From: Salvator merianae
Lineage: Eukaryota > Chordata > Lepidosauria > Squamata > Teiidae
Direction: 5' to 3'
NCBI GenBank assembly: GCA_003586115.2
Contig: QVOM02000034.1
Span: forward strand, 144,688,637-144,752,636
Length of the DNA: 64,000 bases
In this document: piece by piece, positions 52,866-64,000 of the stretch
Layout: every line of letters starts with the position of its first letter
How positions within the stretch are numbered: position 1 is the first letter of the stretch
The notes under the pieces: model-generated
The model's input: the letters and a program-made list of their open reading frames with translations, nothing else
Database searches by the model: none
What the model was told of the DNA's origin: nothing
Made by a program: the position numbers and the translations under genes

Positions 52866-55590
52866 ATGACTTATTTCCTAGTTCATTCATCCTATCATAG
52901 TTTCATGGCCCAATGGGAAATAGAAGAGGTAATTCAGGGTCTAAAACCTATTAAGTCTCCTGGTCCTGATGGGTTTACAGCTATTTTCTATAAAAAATTT
53001 ATAAAATTATTAGTACCTCAGATGCAAATTCTTTTTAATGATATATTAAATAATAGACTAAAACCAGATTCTTGGAATAAGATAGAAATAATTACAATAT
53101 TAAAACCTCAAAAAAATCCAGTAGACCCTGGCTCTTATCGACCAATTAAGTTTGTCAAACCAGGATTATAAAATATTTACCAAGGTTTTGACTAAAAGGT
53201 TAGAGGAAATTATTTTAAAAATAATAAAGGAGGATCAATATGGGTTCATTAAGAATAGATATATTGGTGACCCTATAAGAAATTTAATTAATGTCATTTA
53301 TCATGCTAAAAAAGTAGGAATTTTGAAATTAGATGTGACGAAGGCATTTGACTCGGTGAATCATCAATATTTATATAATGTATGTCAAAAGTTCGATATG
53401 GGGGATAAATTTTGCGAAGTAATTAAACATTTATATGAGGGATCCACAGCATATGTTAAAATAAATGGAATTAGTTCGAGGCAGATAAGAATACTTAATG
53501 GGACAAAGCAGGGTTGTCCCCTTTCTCTTCCATTATTTGCTTTCGCAATAGAACCATTGGCAAATGAAATTAGACAGGATAATAGGTGGCAGGGATATAA
53601 GGTTAAAGGGGAAGAAGTTAAAATAAATTTATTTGCAGATGATGCAGTGATAATCACTCAAACACCTAGGGAAATGGTAGTAGCAATTAGAGGTATTTTA
53701 GAAAAGTTTACTCAAAAGTCAGGATTAAAAGTAAATATAACTAAATCAGAGATAATGTTTCTTAATACCCCACCTCAGGAGCAGATTGAAGTAGGAAGAT
53801 TAACTGGATTAAAATTAGGAGTTAAAAAGATGAAGCATTTAGGGGTAATTCTTACAACAAATAATAATAAATTATTTTATGAAAATTATAGACAGATATG
53901 GAAGAAAGTTAATGAACAGTTGAAAAAAAAAAAAAAAGGTAATGTCCATACTATCTAGAATAAGAGTGGTGAAAATGTTTATTATCCCAAGGATTTTGCA
54001 TTTATTTCAAGTATTACCTGAAAAAGTAAGTATTAGGACATTGAAACAATGGGACAGTAAGATAAATAATTGGATTTTTAATACAAAACGGCCGAGACTG
54101 AGGAAAATGGTATTAAATATGGGAATTCAGGAGGGAGGATGGTCTATTCCCACTCTGGAGAAATATTATGTGGCTTTTCAAATAAAAAAAATAGTAGAGT
54201 TAGAAGTTAAAACGGAAGAAAAATGGGTAAAAATAGAGAAAAAGATACATAATTTAGAGAATAGTAGTTTAATGTGGGGTAAAATGCCAGAGAGAAAATA
54301 TAGAGGGTTATATGGACCATTGAAACAAGTTATGGAAATTTGGAGAACCTACCAACAGAAGCTAGCACCACAAATATCGAAATATACAACTATTGAATAT
54401 ATAAATAAGGAACAAGAGGTGATGGAAGAAAGACTATTATATCAATTAAAGGAAAATGGGTTTAAATATTTAAAGGATCTATATAATATTAGAGGGGAAT
54501 GGAGGGAACAGGAAATAAAACAGGTGCTGGGGAGAAGACGGCTAACTTATAATTCCTTGAGAAACTGGTCGGTAACTAATAACATACATTTATTGATCTA
54601 CAGACTATTGACGGAGATAGAGGAAATATTGGAAGAATGTTTGAAGGGGTCAAAAGGTATAGGGAGTAAAATATACGGCTTATTAATAAATCAAAAGAAT
54701 GAAATAATGGAAAGCATGTTTCAAATATGGCAGACAGATATTAATATTACGAGGGAAAATGTTGGGCAAAAAATGAAGAAAATTAAAGATTTAAAGAATA
54801 ATAGGGTACAAGAGATGATCCTGAAAATATTTTATAGATGGTATAGGACACCAGCACAATTAGCACATATGATACCCACGATGTCACCGCAATGCTGGCA
54901 TGGGTGTGGTCATAGAGGTACATATTTCCATCTTTGGTGGGAATGTGATATTATAAAATTGTTTTGGATAGTTATTCAGAATGAAATTATTCTGAATGAA
55001 ATGAAGTTATTCAGAATGAAATGATATTTTAAATTTAAATTTGAATTTATCACCTGAACTAGTTTTTTTTGAAGTGACATCAGGGAGTATAAGCGAGGAA
55101 AAACAGTATTTATTTGCTCAAATGATATTGGCAGCGCAATCGACAATTGTACTGGGATGGAGGGAAAGTACTAAATGGACATTAAATAACTGGTATAGGT
55201 ACCTAATGGAACGATATAGTTTCAATAAAATGCAGGAAATGAGATTTAAAAGTCAAGGCTTGAAATTGCTTTTTAAAACAGAAGAAAAATGGAAAGACTT
55301 ATTGTATTTTTCCACGAGACCCCAAGCGCCAGAAGAAATAAGAGAAGAAATATTAAGACTGACTCTTTGGTCCAGCTAAAAAGAAGGTGGATGAAGATGG
55401 AAGAAGTAATCAAATGTCATCAACCTATGCGCCTAAGGGGTAGTTTGGTAGAGTGGTGGTGGGGTAGTTATTGTTTGATGGTTTGATTTTCAATGTATTT
55501 TTTGGGGGGCAGGGGGGGCACTAAATGTTGTATTTCTTTATGTTGTTATTTTTTAAAAAAATAATTAAAAAAAATAGTTTCATGGGAGCT
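52866..55590 (+). mobile_element. L1-clade LINE, 5'-truncated, ORF2 RT to 3' end
   Basis: Four consecutive frames cover one ORF2. 52866-53158 carries IKSPGPDGFTAIFYKKF and LKPQKNPVDPGSYRPI. 53152-53958 carries NQDYKIFTKVLTKRL, LKLDVTKAFDSVNHQYLY, GTKQGCPLSLPLFAFAIE and the catalytic LFADDAVI near 53640. 53942-55024 and 55041-55379 give the C-terminus, with CWHGCGHRGTYFHLWWEC as its zinc-knuckle-like end. Frame changes occur near 53155, in an A run at 53925-53938, and near 55020 beside a repeated TTCAGAATGAAAT word. An A-rich tail lies at 55550-55575. RT motifs are intact but the element cannot make a full protein. The 5' part is missing, as usual for L1 insertions. Confidence 0.92.
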
Positions 55591-55599
55591 GAAAAGGGT

Positions 55600-57990
55600 G
55601 GTGATGTAGTTTTTACATATCAAGGTTTACCTCCTATACTGAATTTGTATGCAATGAATGGCAAGGTTAGCCCTAATGTGCTTGGGAGTCCTCCAACATA
55701 GTCTATTGAAAAAGATTACTTACTATGGGTATTAAACAGAGCCATTCAGCTCACCGCTGGAGAAATAATTTCTTAATTCACAATGCATGACAAATAAAGA
55801 TACTCATACTTTTATATGTTTTTTAAGAGGCGGGGGTATGGAGTTGAGAAGAAAGAGATAATGTTGTCCAGTATAATTTCAAACACTGAATTCAAACTTT
55901 GTTTCCATAGCAGCTTTTAATTGACAGTACTTCCAATTAGAAAAGAGAGAGAAAATGCAGAGTTGATCAAAAGTATCTCAGAAAAAAAAAAAAAATAGGA
56001 TCACCTGAACAGGTGAAAGGAAATGGAGGCTAAAGAGACAGGAAATTCCACTCATTCAAGCCTTTAACTTCTTATTGAGAAATCTGTAAAGGTGATTGGG
56101 GGAACATGCATCATTATTTATTTAATCAAATAAAAATAGAATAAGTACTTCCTACATCTGATACCTAATAACAAGAACTACTCATATCTTGACTTTTGCT
56201 AAGTCTCACTCATTTACATACTATACTATAGAGAAAGCCAAATATTTTAGGAATGTGTATTGGGTATTTTACTGGAGAAGAACATGTCTGTCTTAACTAA
56301 CTACTTAACCTAATATACTTATATAGAAAAACAGGTATGCACAAAAGTCATGAGATAATCAATTTCATGCAGTTCTCAATCTTCGTAGCAATCCTCACTA
56401 CTGATACTATGTTGAATGAAAACCTGGGTTTGATACTGGGAAGCTAACTGGTCCATGGCATCAGACCAATCTAAGGTCCAGATAAAAAGTCAGGTATCTG
56501 CATTCTTTAAAAAAAGCCACCTTTTAAGGCAATTTGATTTTCCTGAGAGTTGGCAGAATCTATCTGATTCACTTGATCTGACTGCACATTTGCAGAATCA
56601 TAGCAACTGTTTTCTGAGAAAATCAAGCTATTACAGTCCTTGACTTAAATCGAATGGTAAAAAGTACAACAGAGCTTGAAATAAATATTCTGGTGGAACA
56701 ATGTAGATCAAATAATTAAAACCATTAATACAGTTAAAATTCTGTCCCCATCTTCTTCATCATTCCAGCTGCAACACTACCCTTGGAACCAGAAAAAGAC
56801 TGCAACACTAACCTTGGAACCAGAAAAGGACTGCTACATTTAAATGAGCATTGTGAGAAGAACCATAGATATAAAAAAACCCCTCACACTGAAGGAAAGA
56901 AAATAGTTCAATATTTGCAGATTTATAAAAGTTATTTTCTAACTTACATGAGTATTGCACGCGATACTTGGCAAACACGAGGAAAGGTAGGCAGAAGCTA
57001 AACAAGGTGAACAAGGTTCACTTATTTATTGATTTGTATTTCTATCACACCTTATGCACTAAGGTCTCAGGATGGGTTACAAAACCAATATTTAAAAAAC
57101 ACATTTTTTAATGGACTATTTGGAGGACTAAATGGTTTTGTTTGTTTGTTTGTTTGTTTTACCAAGAGAAACAGAAAGAAAGTGTAAAAAAGACACACAC
57201 ATCCTGTCATTGGTGCGGCATGGCAAATAAACTCTACATTATTGGATTTCTCTCTGTGCAAAAAGACATTTAATTACCACATGGATTCTCTGGGATGCTG
57301 GGCTAGTCCATACCACTGTCTGTCTTACCAGAAGGTGATGGTAGCCACCTCTCAGAAGAAAGGGTGAGGAGTTAGGTGAGGGATATCTAGTATCTACATG
57401 TCATGTGCATGTGCTACATCTGGTAGAGGACAGGTTGGGCAGGCATATGACTCCAAGGAATCCCCTTAAGAAACTGATAGAATACATCATAGTGCTTCCC
57501 TTAGCCAAAACATCAAGCTGAATGTTGGCATTGCATATAGGTTCACACCACAATAAGCCAGGCACATTCAACATCCAAATAATTTTATCCCAGATGTTGA
57601 GATGCTCTGTGGGATTTCTGAGCACTCAACCCCTCTTATCAACTTGACATCATGGAGTTGCCAATGCTCTGTCCAAGAACAAAAAAAAAAGAAGACCCTT
57701 CAGTGTTCTCAGACCACACTGAGACCACACTCAGACAACAATATTTTCAAATCTAAAATGACTTTAGTCAACAGTTTTCTAGAGGAAAATTATTATTACA
57801 GAATGGGGATGTAAATATCTTTCCTGTTAAAATACATTTATCATTACTACCTTCATTGAATATTGCTTTCATGCTTGTAATACAGCTTTTAATTTCAAAA
57901 GTTTTAAATAGTGTGCATGGCATTTATTGTCAGAAGAGGCAAGTTAAACTGTTTTTATATCTATTTGTGTGGCAAAGACTTGTCACTTAC
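55600..57990. other. LRP1B upstream intron, nothing recognised
   Basis: AT-rich; a TTTG microsatellite lies at 57135-57160. A direct repeat of GGAACCAGAAAAGGACTGC-type words occurs near 56780-56835. Confidence 0.45.
57135..57160. repeat. (TTTG)n microsatellite
   Basis: Six tetranucleotide units. Confidence 0.9.
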
Positions 57991-58014
57991 TGATATCCTT
58001 GTGAATTCTAAATC

Positions 58015-58370
58015 TGTTTTTAGTGAACTGGAAACATGTTAGATAATGGACTGTTTATACACTGTAAATCTACTTTCAGTGAGCTGGAAATACGCTAGAT
58101 AATGGGTTGTTTATGAGTTGCAAATCTGTTAAGTGAGCTGAAAATTTGTCAGATAATAGACTATTTATGAATTCTAAATCAATATTCAATGAGTTGGAAC
58201 TATGTTTGATAATGGCTTGTGTGTGAGTAGTAAATCTGCATCTAGTGAACTGGAAGCATACTAGATAATGGCTTGTCCTAAGTTGTAAATTTGTATCCAG
58301 TGAACTGATAATATGTAAGATTATGGGGTGCTTGTGAGTTGTAATCTGTAAGTGAACTGGAAACTGGTTT
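58015..58370. repeat. Minisatellite, about 56-base unit, six copies
   Basis: Successive units begin AGTGAACTGGAAACATG or close variants (58020, 58077, 58131, 58187, 58244, 58299, then a partial unit at 58352). Each continues with AGATAATGG, TTGTTTATGAGTTG and TAAATCTG-type blocks. Units differ at many positions, so the array is old. No overlap with genes. Confidence 0.88.
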
Positions 58371-58848
58371 CAACAACAACAAAACCCTCTCCACAAAGTT
58401 ACAAATTGATTTGATGCCTCCAAATCAATGTCCAGGTTCAGTGCTAAATCAATTTCAAGTCATATAAATGTGGGAGGATCACCTGATTTGACATACAATT
58501 GATATACAGTACATATCTTTGGGAAATAGGAGGGGATGAATATAACATATTATTCAAGGATCCAGAAAGGGGAACAGTTATTGTTCCAGCAAATCTGGAT
58601 GGTTTTAATACATATTTCTATCCTGTTGCAACCAATCTGCTTACCTTTCCAAAGGGAGATAAATATCTATTTACTGTATTTAGATAGACAAAACCAGACA
58701 AAATACTAATATGTTTAATACTCTGCACTTTACTCTGAGTTCAAATAAAGTATTTTTTCCAAAAGTTATATAAGTATGCCATAAGAAAATGATAGTTACT
58801 TTAATCTGATTTACTGAAGGGTTTTTAGTGTGTGTGTATTTATACGTC

Positions 58849-58877
58849 CACACACACATACACACACACACACACTC
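58849..58877. repeat. (CA)n microsatellite, imperfect
   Basis: CA units interrupted by TA; the complementary TGTGTG run lies at 58829-58838. Confidence 0.85.
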
Positions 58878-58969
58878 ACAGAGTCATATAAATTAGACAT
58901 CCCCCTCTAACTGCACAGTAACTGGGAAAGTTAGTCATTGCCTCAAGTAACTTTTTTTTCCATTCTATT

Positions 58970-61455
58970 CATTCACTGCCTTGTTGTCATGAAGGAGCTT
59001 GCACATCTCAGTGAAGTTATGAGCTATGCTGTACAGGGTCACCCAAGACAGACAGAATACAGTGGAGAGCTCAGAGAAAATGTAATCCACTGAGACAAGG
59101 AAACCACTCCATTATCCTTGCAAAGAACATCTCATGGGAAAGGAATATAGAAAACAAAAACAAAAACAAAGCAATATGACACTGGAAGATGCCCAAAATA
59201 TAACCTGGGAAGAGTGGATGACAAGAACTAGTAGTGTCAGAAAGAGTGAAATGACTGGGCCAAAGCTGAAAGGGTGCTCAGCTTTGGGTGTTCCTGGTGA
59301 TGAAAGGAAAGTGCAATGTTGTAAAGAACACTATTGCATAGGAACCTGGCATGTAGATTCTATGAAGACCTGTGGCACCTTCTAGAACTAACACCAAGAA
59401 AGATGTCATTTTCATCATAGGGGACTGGAATGCTAAAATATGAAATCAAAGGGTAACTGGAATAACAGACAAGTTTGACCTTGGAGTCTTAAATGAAGAA
59501 GGGCAGAGACTCATAGAGTTTTATCAAGATAACACATGGTCATAGTAAATAAGCTTTTCCAACAGACCAAAAGGCAACTCTACACATGGACATCATCAAA
59601 TGGTCAATACTGAAATCAGATTGGTGATATAATTTGAAGCCACAGATGGAGTAGATTTATACTACAAGATCAAGAGCTGATTGTGGCTCAGATCAGGTGC
59701 TCCTTATTACAAAACTCAGACTTCAATTCTGAGAAAATCTGGGAAAATCACTAGATCATACACGTATGACCTAAATTATATTCCTTATGAATATGCAGTG
59801 GAGATGATAAATCTGGTAGATCTTATAGACAGAGTGCCTGAAGAACTATGGACAAAGATTTGTGAATTTATATAGGAGGTGGCAACAAAAAGCATTCCAA
59901 TGAAAAAGAAGCACAAAAAGGAAAAAACAGCTGTCTGATGAGGTTTTGCAAATAGTTGAGGAGAGAAGGAAAACAAAAGGTAGGGGAGAAAGTTAAAGAC
60001 ATACCCAAGTGAATACAGACATCCAGAGAATAGCAAGAAGAATAAAGGAGCAATGCAAAGAGAATAGATGAAAGAATAGAATAGGAAAGACAAGAGATCT
60101 CTTCAAGAAAATTCGAATTTTCAAGGGAAAGTTTCATTCAAAAATCAGCATGATAAACATGTTAGGTATCTAACATAAGCAGAAGAGATAAAGTGTCAAA
60201 AATACACAGAACTCTACAAGAAAGATCTTAATATCACTAATAAACATGATGGTGTGGTCACCAACCTAGAGTCACACATCCTGGAGAGTAGTGATATGCA
60301 TGAACTCAAGTTCTAGTTTTGAATCGAACTGAACCTCATTGAATTTGGTTCTATTTAGAACCAGGTAGAGCAAGCACAACCACTTCTAGATTAAACTTTG
60401 AACTGTAACTCATGTACATTAAAAAATATTAAATATATTAAGAAAATCCCTGTGTAAAGGGCAGGATGGAGTCAAGCTTGAATTGAACCATTTGGTTTGA
60501 CCCAATTTGATTAGACAACACCAGCTGGGTTTGAATTGAACCAGCCCTTTCAAACAGGGGCTGATTTGGTTCAAACCAGTTGAACACAAGCAAGATTTAC
60601 ACATCTCTACTGGAAAATGAAGTCAACTGTGCCTTAGGAAGCATTGCCAACAAAAAAGCTGTTTGCATGATGGAATTCCATCTGAACTATTTAAATCCCT
60701 AAAATATAGTGTTGTTAAAGTGCTACTCCCAATATGCCAGCAAATTTGGAAAATGCAATAGTGGGCACAGGGTTGGAAAAGGTTGATTTACATCTAACTC
60801 CTCAAGAAAGGCAATGTCAAAGAATGTTTGAACTACTAAAAATTGTGCTCATTTCATTCACCAGCAAGATAACACTCAAGATCCTGCAAGTTAGGCTTCA
60901 GCAATATGTGAACTGAGAACATACAGAAGTACAAGTTGGTTTGTGAAGAGAAAAGGGGACTAGAGGTCAAATTACCATTACTTGCTGAATTATGAAGAAA
61001 GCAAGGGAGTTCTGCTTCATGGACTGTATTGAGGCAAGTTCTTAAGGTGGCATGGTACTCAGAACCAAATATGAAACAATTGATGGGTTCAAGATTGATA
61101 AATGAGTGTAACAAGGCTGCATACTGTCAATTAATTTATACACAAAGTCCATCATGTGAAATCTTAGCCTAGATGAGTCAAAAGCTGGAATTAAGATTGT
61201 TGGGAGAAATATCAATAACCTCAGATATGCAGACAATACCACTCTAATGTCAAAAGGCTAAGAGGAACAAAAGAGCCTCTTGATGGAGGTGTAAGAAGAC
61301 ACTGCAAAAACTGACTTGAAGCTCAACATCAACACAACAAAACCTAAGATCATAGCATCCAGTCCCATCATTCCTTGGCAAATGGAGGGGAAAGACATGG
61401 AAGCAATGACAGATTTTACTTTTCCAGGCTCAAAGATCACTGCAATGATATTTTA
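58970..61455 (+). mobile_element. RTE/BovB LINE, second copy, decayed and interrupted
   Basis: Endonuclease region: GDWNAKI-like at 59420, TDKFDLGVLNEEGQRLIEF-like at 59470-59525, and RSRADCGSDQ-like at 59675-59695. The linker is well kept at 59750-59875, with YDLNYIPYEYAVE and LIDRVPEELWTKI. RT: KKAVCMMEFHLNYL-like at 60650, ICQQIWKMQ-like at 60735 and a LRYADNTTLM-like catalytic block at 61220-61250. It ends at a FPGSKITA-like stretch (61430), after which homology is lost. It is interrupted by a MITE at 60289-60609. The copy has many stops and is inactive. It matches the first BovB (2940-6930) in layout. Confidence 0.87.
60281..60617 (+). mobile_element. MITE of the GGTTCAAA family inside BovB
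   Basis: The body is 60289-60609, starting TAGTGATATGCATGAACT and ending TTTACACATCTCTA. Flanks CTGGAGAG (60281-60288) and CTGGAAAA (60610-60617) match at 6 of 8. The interior alternates GAATCGAACTGAACC and GGTTTGAATTGAACC words on both strands. No coding capacity. Being nested in BovB, it is younger than that copy. Confidence 0.6.
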
Positions 61456-61469
61456 AAAATTAAAAATGT

Positions 61470-61690
61470 CATCCCACGTGTCTCCTCCTTAACTGCTGAA
61501 GGGGATGAAATTGCCAGGAGGGCCTCACCAGCAGATCTTGGAATATGGGCACATCTGCAGGGGAGGAGGCTTCACATTCTTGATTGCTGATAAAGACAGA
61601 CTCATTTCAAGTAGACTGGCCAAACAAAACTGAGTCTGAAGCATCTAGGTCCACCTAAATACAATGGAACTACACTTTACTGGAATTGTA
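61470..61690. other. Unclassified repeat-like sequence
   Basis: GC-richer stretch after the BovB break; no family recognised. Confidence 0.3.
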
Positions 61691-61869
61691 CTATGCAATC
61701 AGAATTTGTGTACCTATCTGGCAAGAGAGCTTATGCTAATATGTTTGTCTTTGACTCAGGAAAACAGCAACTGCACAATTGTAAATGGCAGATTATCCAA
61801 TGTCTCTGCAAATCTGAGTTAATACTTAAGGAAATTAAGAACTGTTCATACTTACCTGGTATTGAGCAA

Positions 61870-62165
61870 TGGACAACTAAGCTGCTGTCCACAACTTGAC
61901 TGGGAGGAGCTAGTGAGCTCCCAGCCGACAGTGTTTGTATCCTCTTCCAGTTTTGATTCTGTGTGTGGGTATGGTGGCATGGCTGTGGCTGTGCAGTTGT
62001 GCACCATGTCACAATCGCCATGGCAATGTCCGGGTGTGCACCAGATGTTGCTGCAGTTGTTGCCATGGTGATCTGGACTACCTGGGTTGGGTTATCTGCA
62101 CTTCAGGTGCTGGTGGTACAGTTCAGGCCTTTTCTAGCCCTTGGAATATGGATGGTAATCTCCTA
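61870..62165. repeat. Unclassified interspersed repeat, related to 16790-17215
   Basis: GACTGGGAGGAGCTAGTGAG with inverted CTCCCAG words, then GTGGTGGCATGG-type GC-rich text. Shared blocks are described at the partner entry. Four overlapping open frames here are by-products. Confidence 0.4.
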
Positions 62166-62179
62166 GCCTGATCCTTAGT

Positions 62180-63145
62180 GGCTTGATATGGTATTATTAT
62201 ACCATACTAGGCAATTAGGTGAGATCAGGTCCTTAAACCTAATGAATGACATTGCTTTGGTGTCATATCTTTTCTCTATTTATTCTTTGTTTATCCTTTC
62301 CCCCTTCCCTGCCAACAAAGGATTAGTTCCAGAATCTCTTTTGTTGAAACCAGATTTGGGCTATGCAAACCATTGTCCAGAATTTTTGCCCAAACTTGAA
62401 CGCCTTGTGTTTCTGAGTTACATTTTAACCTGTACAAGTTCAGGGGGTTGATATTCATTTTTGGGTAGCCTTAACCTGTCTAGAGAAATAAGGAGCTGAC
62501 CTAGTTGCTGTATGGAACATAGTACCCACTGTTTAAAGTCTCTAAGAAGAATCCATAATCCATAAGAACAGGTATCTTTTCCCTCTCTTTTATCCTTCTG
62601 AAATGTTGTGCAAATTGCAGCATATTACACCTATCTCACTTTACTGATCTTGTGTGAGCATATAATATTAGGATTTTCCATTTTTGTGTGTTTTTCTTCT
62701 CTGATCCCATGTTCTTCCACAAAACCTAGAAACCTCAGGCCCTAGGTTTCTGCACTAGGCTTTATTCTGGATTATATACCAGTATAGGGACCAGCCATCC
62801 ACAAGCTAGTGCAGACTATGCCAGGCCATGAACAAGGCTTTGGCATCTGTAAAGTCAGAATGTTTGTGAGCTAATAAAAATTTCCCATTGTAGTATATTT
62901 CATATGTATTGATCATCTGTGATTGCAGAAAAAACTTTTAGTAGTCAAACCCATAGTGTAAAGGTATATAGTCTCTGAGCACGTGCAATGAGACAGATCA
63001 TGTTTTGATACATAGGAGAAAGGAACTGAAGAAATCTAGTCCATATCAAATTATTTTTTCTTTAATAACCAGGAATTGGACCATCTCCTTATGTCTATCA
63101 AGATTAAAATTCTAAGTACCAGAACATTGATGCCATATACAGTAC
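62180..63145. other. LRP1B upstream intron, nothing recognised
   Basis: No recognisable exon or element; 62720-62850 may be repeat-derived. Confidence 0.4.
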
Positions 63146-63147
63146 TA

Positions 63148-63523
63148 TACAAGATGTTTCAAAAAGATGGACCCAATTTGAAATCGCTATTATCTCTACA
63201 ACCACGAACTGCGCATGAATGAAACTCTTACCACTTGAAAGGGTGGGGCATAGAGTTTCAAATCTGGATGACCTCAAAACCAGAATCATGACAGTGGTGA
63301 CTTCAGTGGAAGAAGACACTTTGAGAGGCATTTGGGGAGAAATTCAACTATCATCTCCATGTTGTCCATACAGCAGGTGGAGGGCACGTAGAGCATTTAT
63401 AAAATGGTTAGTAAAACCTGATCACTCACTAAACCGTTTGTAACTTTTTCTGTAATTGTAACATGTCACCATCATGAAATATATTACTTTGAAATTGAGT
63501 TCATCTTTTTGAAACACCCTGTG
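63148..63523 (+). mobile_element. Mariner-like remnant with internal deletion
   Basis: Ends at 63150 (CAAGATGTTTCAAAAAGATG) and 63521 (complement CAGGGTGTTTCAAAAAGATG) are inverted repeats of about 31 bases with a handful of mismatches. A TA precedes the left end; the right has TG where TA is expected. The frame at 63219-63443 contains LDDLKTRIMTVVTSVEEDTL, then RGIWGEIQ, resembling the C-terminal tail of IS630/Tc1/mariner transposases (LK.RI......-.L..VW.E). The DDE catalytic part is missing, so this is an internally deleted, non-autonomous copy. Confidence 0.65.
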
Positions 63524-63529
63524 TATTAT

Positions 63530-64000
63530 TAATTGGTATCTTAGGAGACTTTGGTATAACAGTTTTGTACTGAATGCATGTGTTAACAAGCATTTCATTA
63601 TCTGCACTGTGCATATACAATTTGTGAGAAGTTATAAATATGACAGTTTCAGAAGTGTCTCCTACAGAAGACTTTTCACACATATGTGTTTCATAGCTTT
63701 GGAAGCCCTGAACACTTTTACAGGAATGAACACTTCTGGTCAGCAATGCGGTGGGGCATACAAAAGTTTTCACACTCATTATTGACCCAAGGCCTGCCAG
63801 CCCACCACTAAAGTGACCTAAGAGTACGGTAGCATAAAAACTGAAATGCTTCAAGGACATTTAGCACCCTCTTATCAATCATCCCACTTTGGGATCAGAC
63901 TATTTGCTCTTCTAGTATAATATGCACATAATATTCAAGCTCCCTGGAAAATGAAAAATGTTAGAATAAGAATATTCCTATATTCTTATTCCAAAGTAAG
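63530..64000. other. LRP1B upstream intron, nothing recognised
   Basis: No recognisable feature to the window edge; a short inverted repeat (AGAATAAGAATATTC with TATTCTTATTCC) lies at 63963-63993. Confidence 0.4.

Noticed and set aside
61731..62171. Minus-strand frame ending near an ideal splice donor, considered as an upstream LRP1B exon
   Set aside because: The peptide (MATTAATSGAHPDIAM...) has no YWTD, EGF or LDLa signature and lies in a repeat related to 16790-17215.

Overview
The window is vertebrate nuclear DNA, most likely from a squamate reptile (lizard or snake). It is AT-rich and mostly non-coding, with short exons that have canonical splice sites. Its repeat mix is CR1, L2, L1 and RTE/BovB retrotransposons plus many short DNA transposons. 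BovB together with CR1 and L2 is the squamate pattern. Species is an inference I cannot refine.

The only host protein-coding gene I can support is LRP1B, a giant LDL-receptor-family endocytic receptor, on the minus strand. Nine consecutive internal exons were found, in transcription order: 39828-40017, 36215-36419, 29168-29360, 23683-23808, 14896-15024, 14050-14169, 8301-8414, 7917-8066 and 7435-7557. All have AG/GT boundaries and compatible phases. They join into one open frame of exactly 450 codons (1350 bases). It encodes the end of a YWTD/FWTD beta-propeller, one EGF-like module, and five LDL-receptor class A (LDLa) modules. Neither end of the gene is here: the flanking introns run off both edges of the window (1-7434 and 40018-64000).

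Region by region: 1-7434 is intron with a CR1 fragment, a BovB copy interrupted by a DNA transposon, and a CR1 3' end. 7435-15024 holds six LDLa/EGF-side exons among L1 and CR1 debris. 15025-23682 is an intron with two nested copies of one DNA transposon. 23809-36214 contains further transposons, a CpG-rich hAT-like insert, a U2 snRNA-like fragment and a minus-strand LINE. 36420-39827 holds another DNA transposon. 40018-64000 is a long 5' intron with three L2 pieces, an L1 with frameshifts, a minisatellite, a second BovB and a mariner-like remnant.

The most striking feature is a family of non-autonomous DNA transposons. They begin TAGGGATGTGCACGAA (or TAGGGGTGTGCACGAA), end in its complement, and are packed with TTCG/CGAA motifs and hairpins. 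They are flanked by 8-bp target duplications, which suggests hAT. Five loci carry them. At 18705-20961 one copy has jumped into a second copy in opposite orientation, giving an interleaved A-B-A'-B' inverted-repeat structure that the two sets of target duplications resolve exactly.
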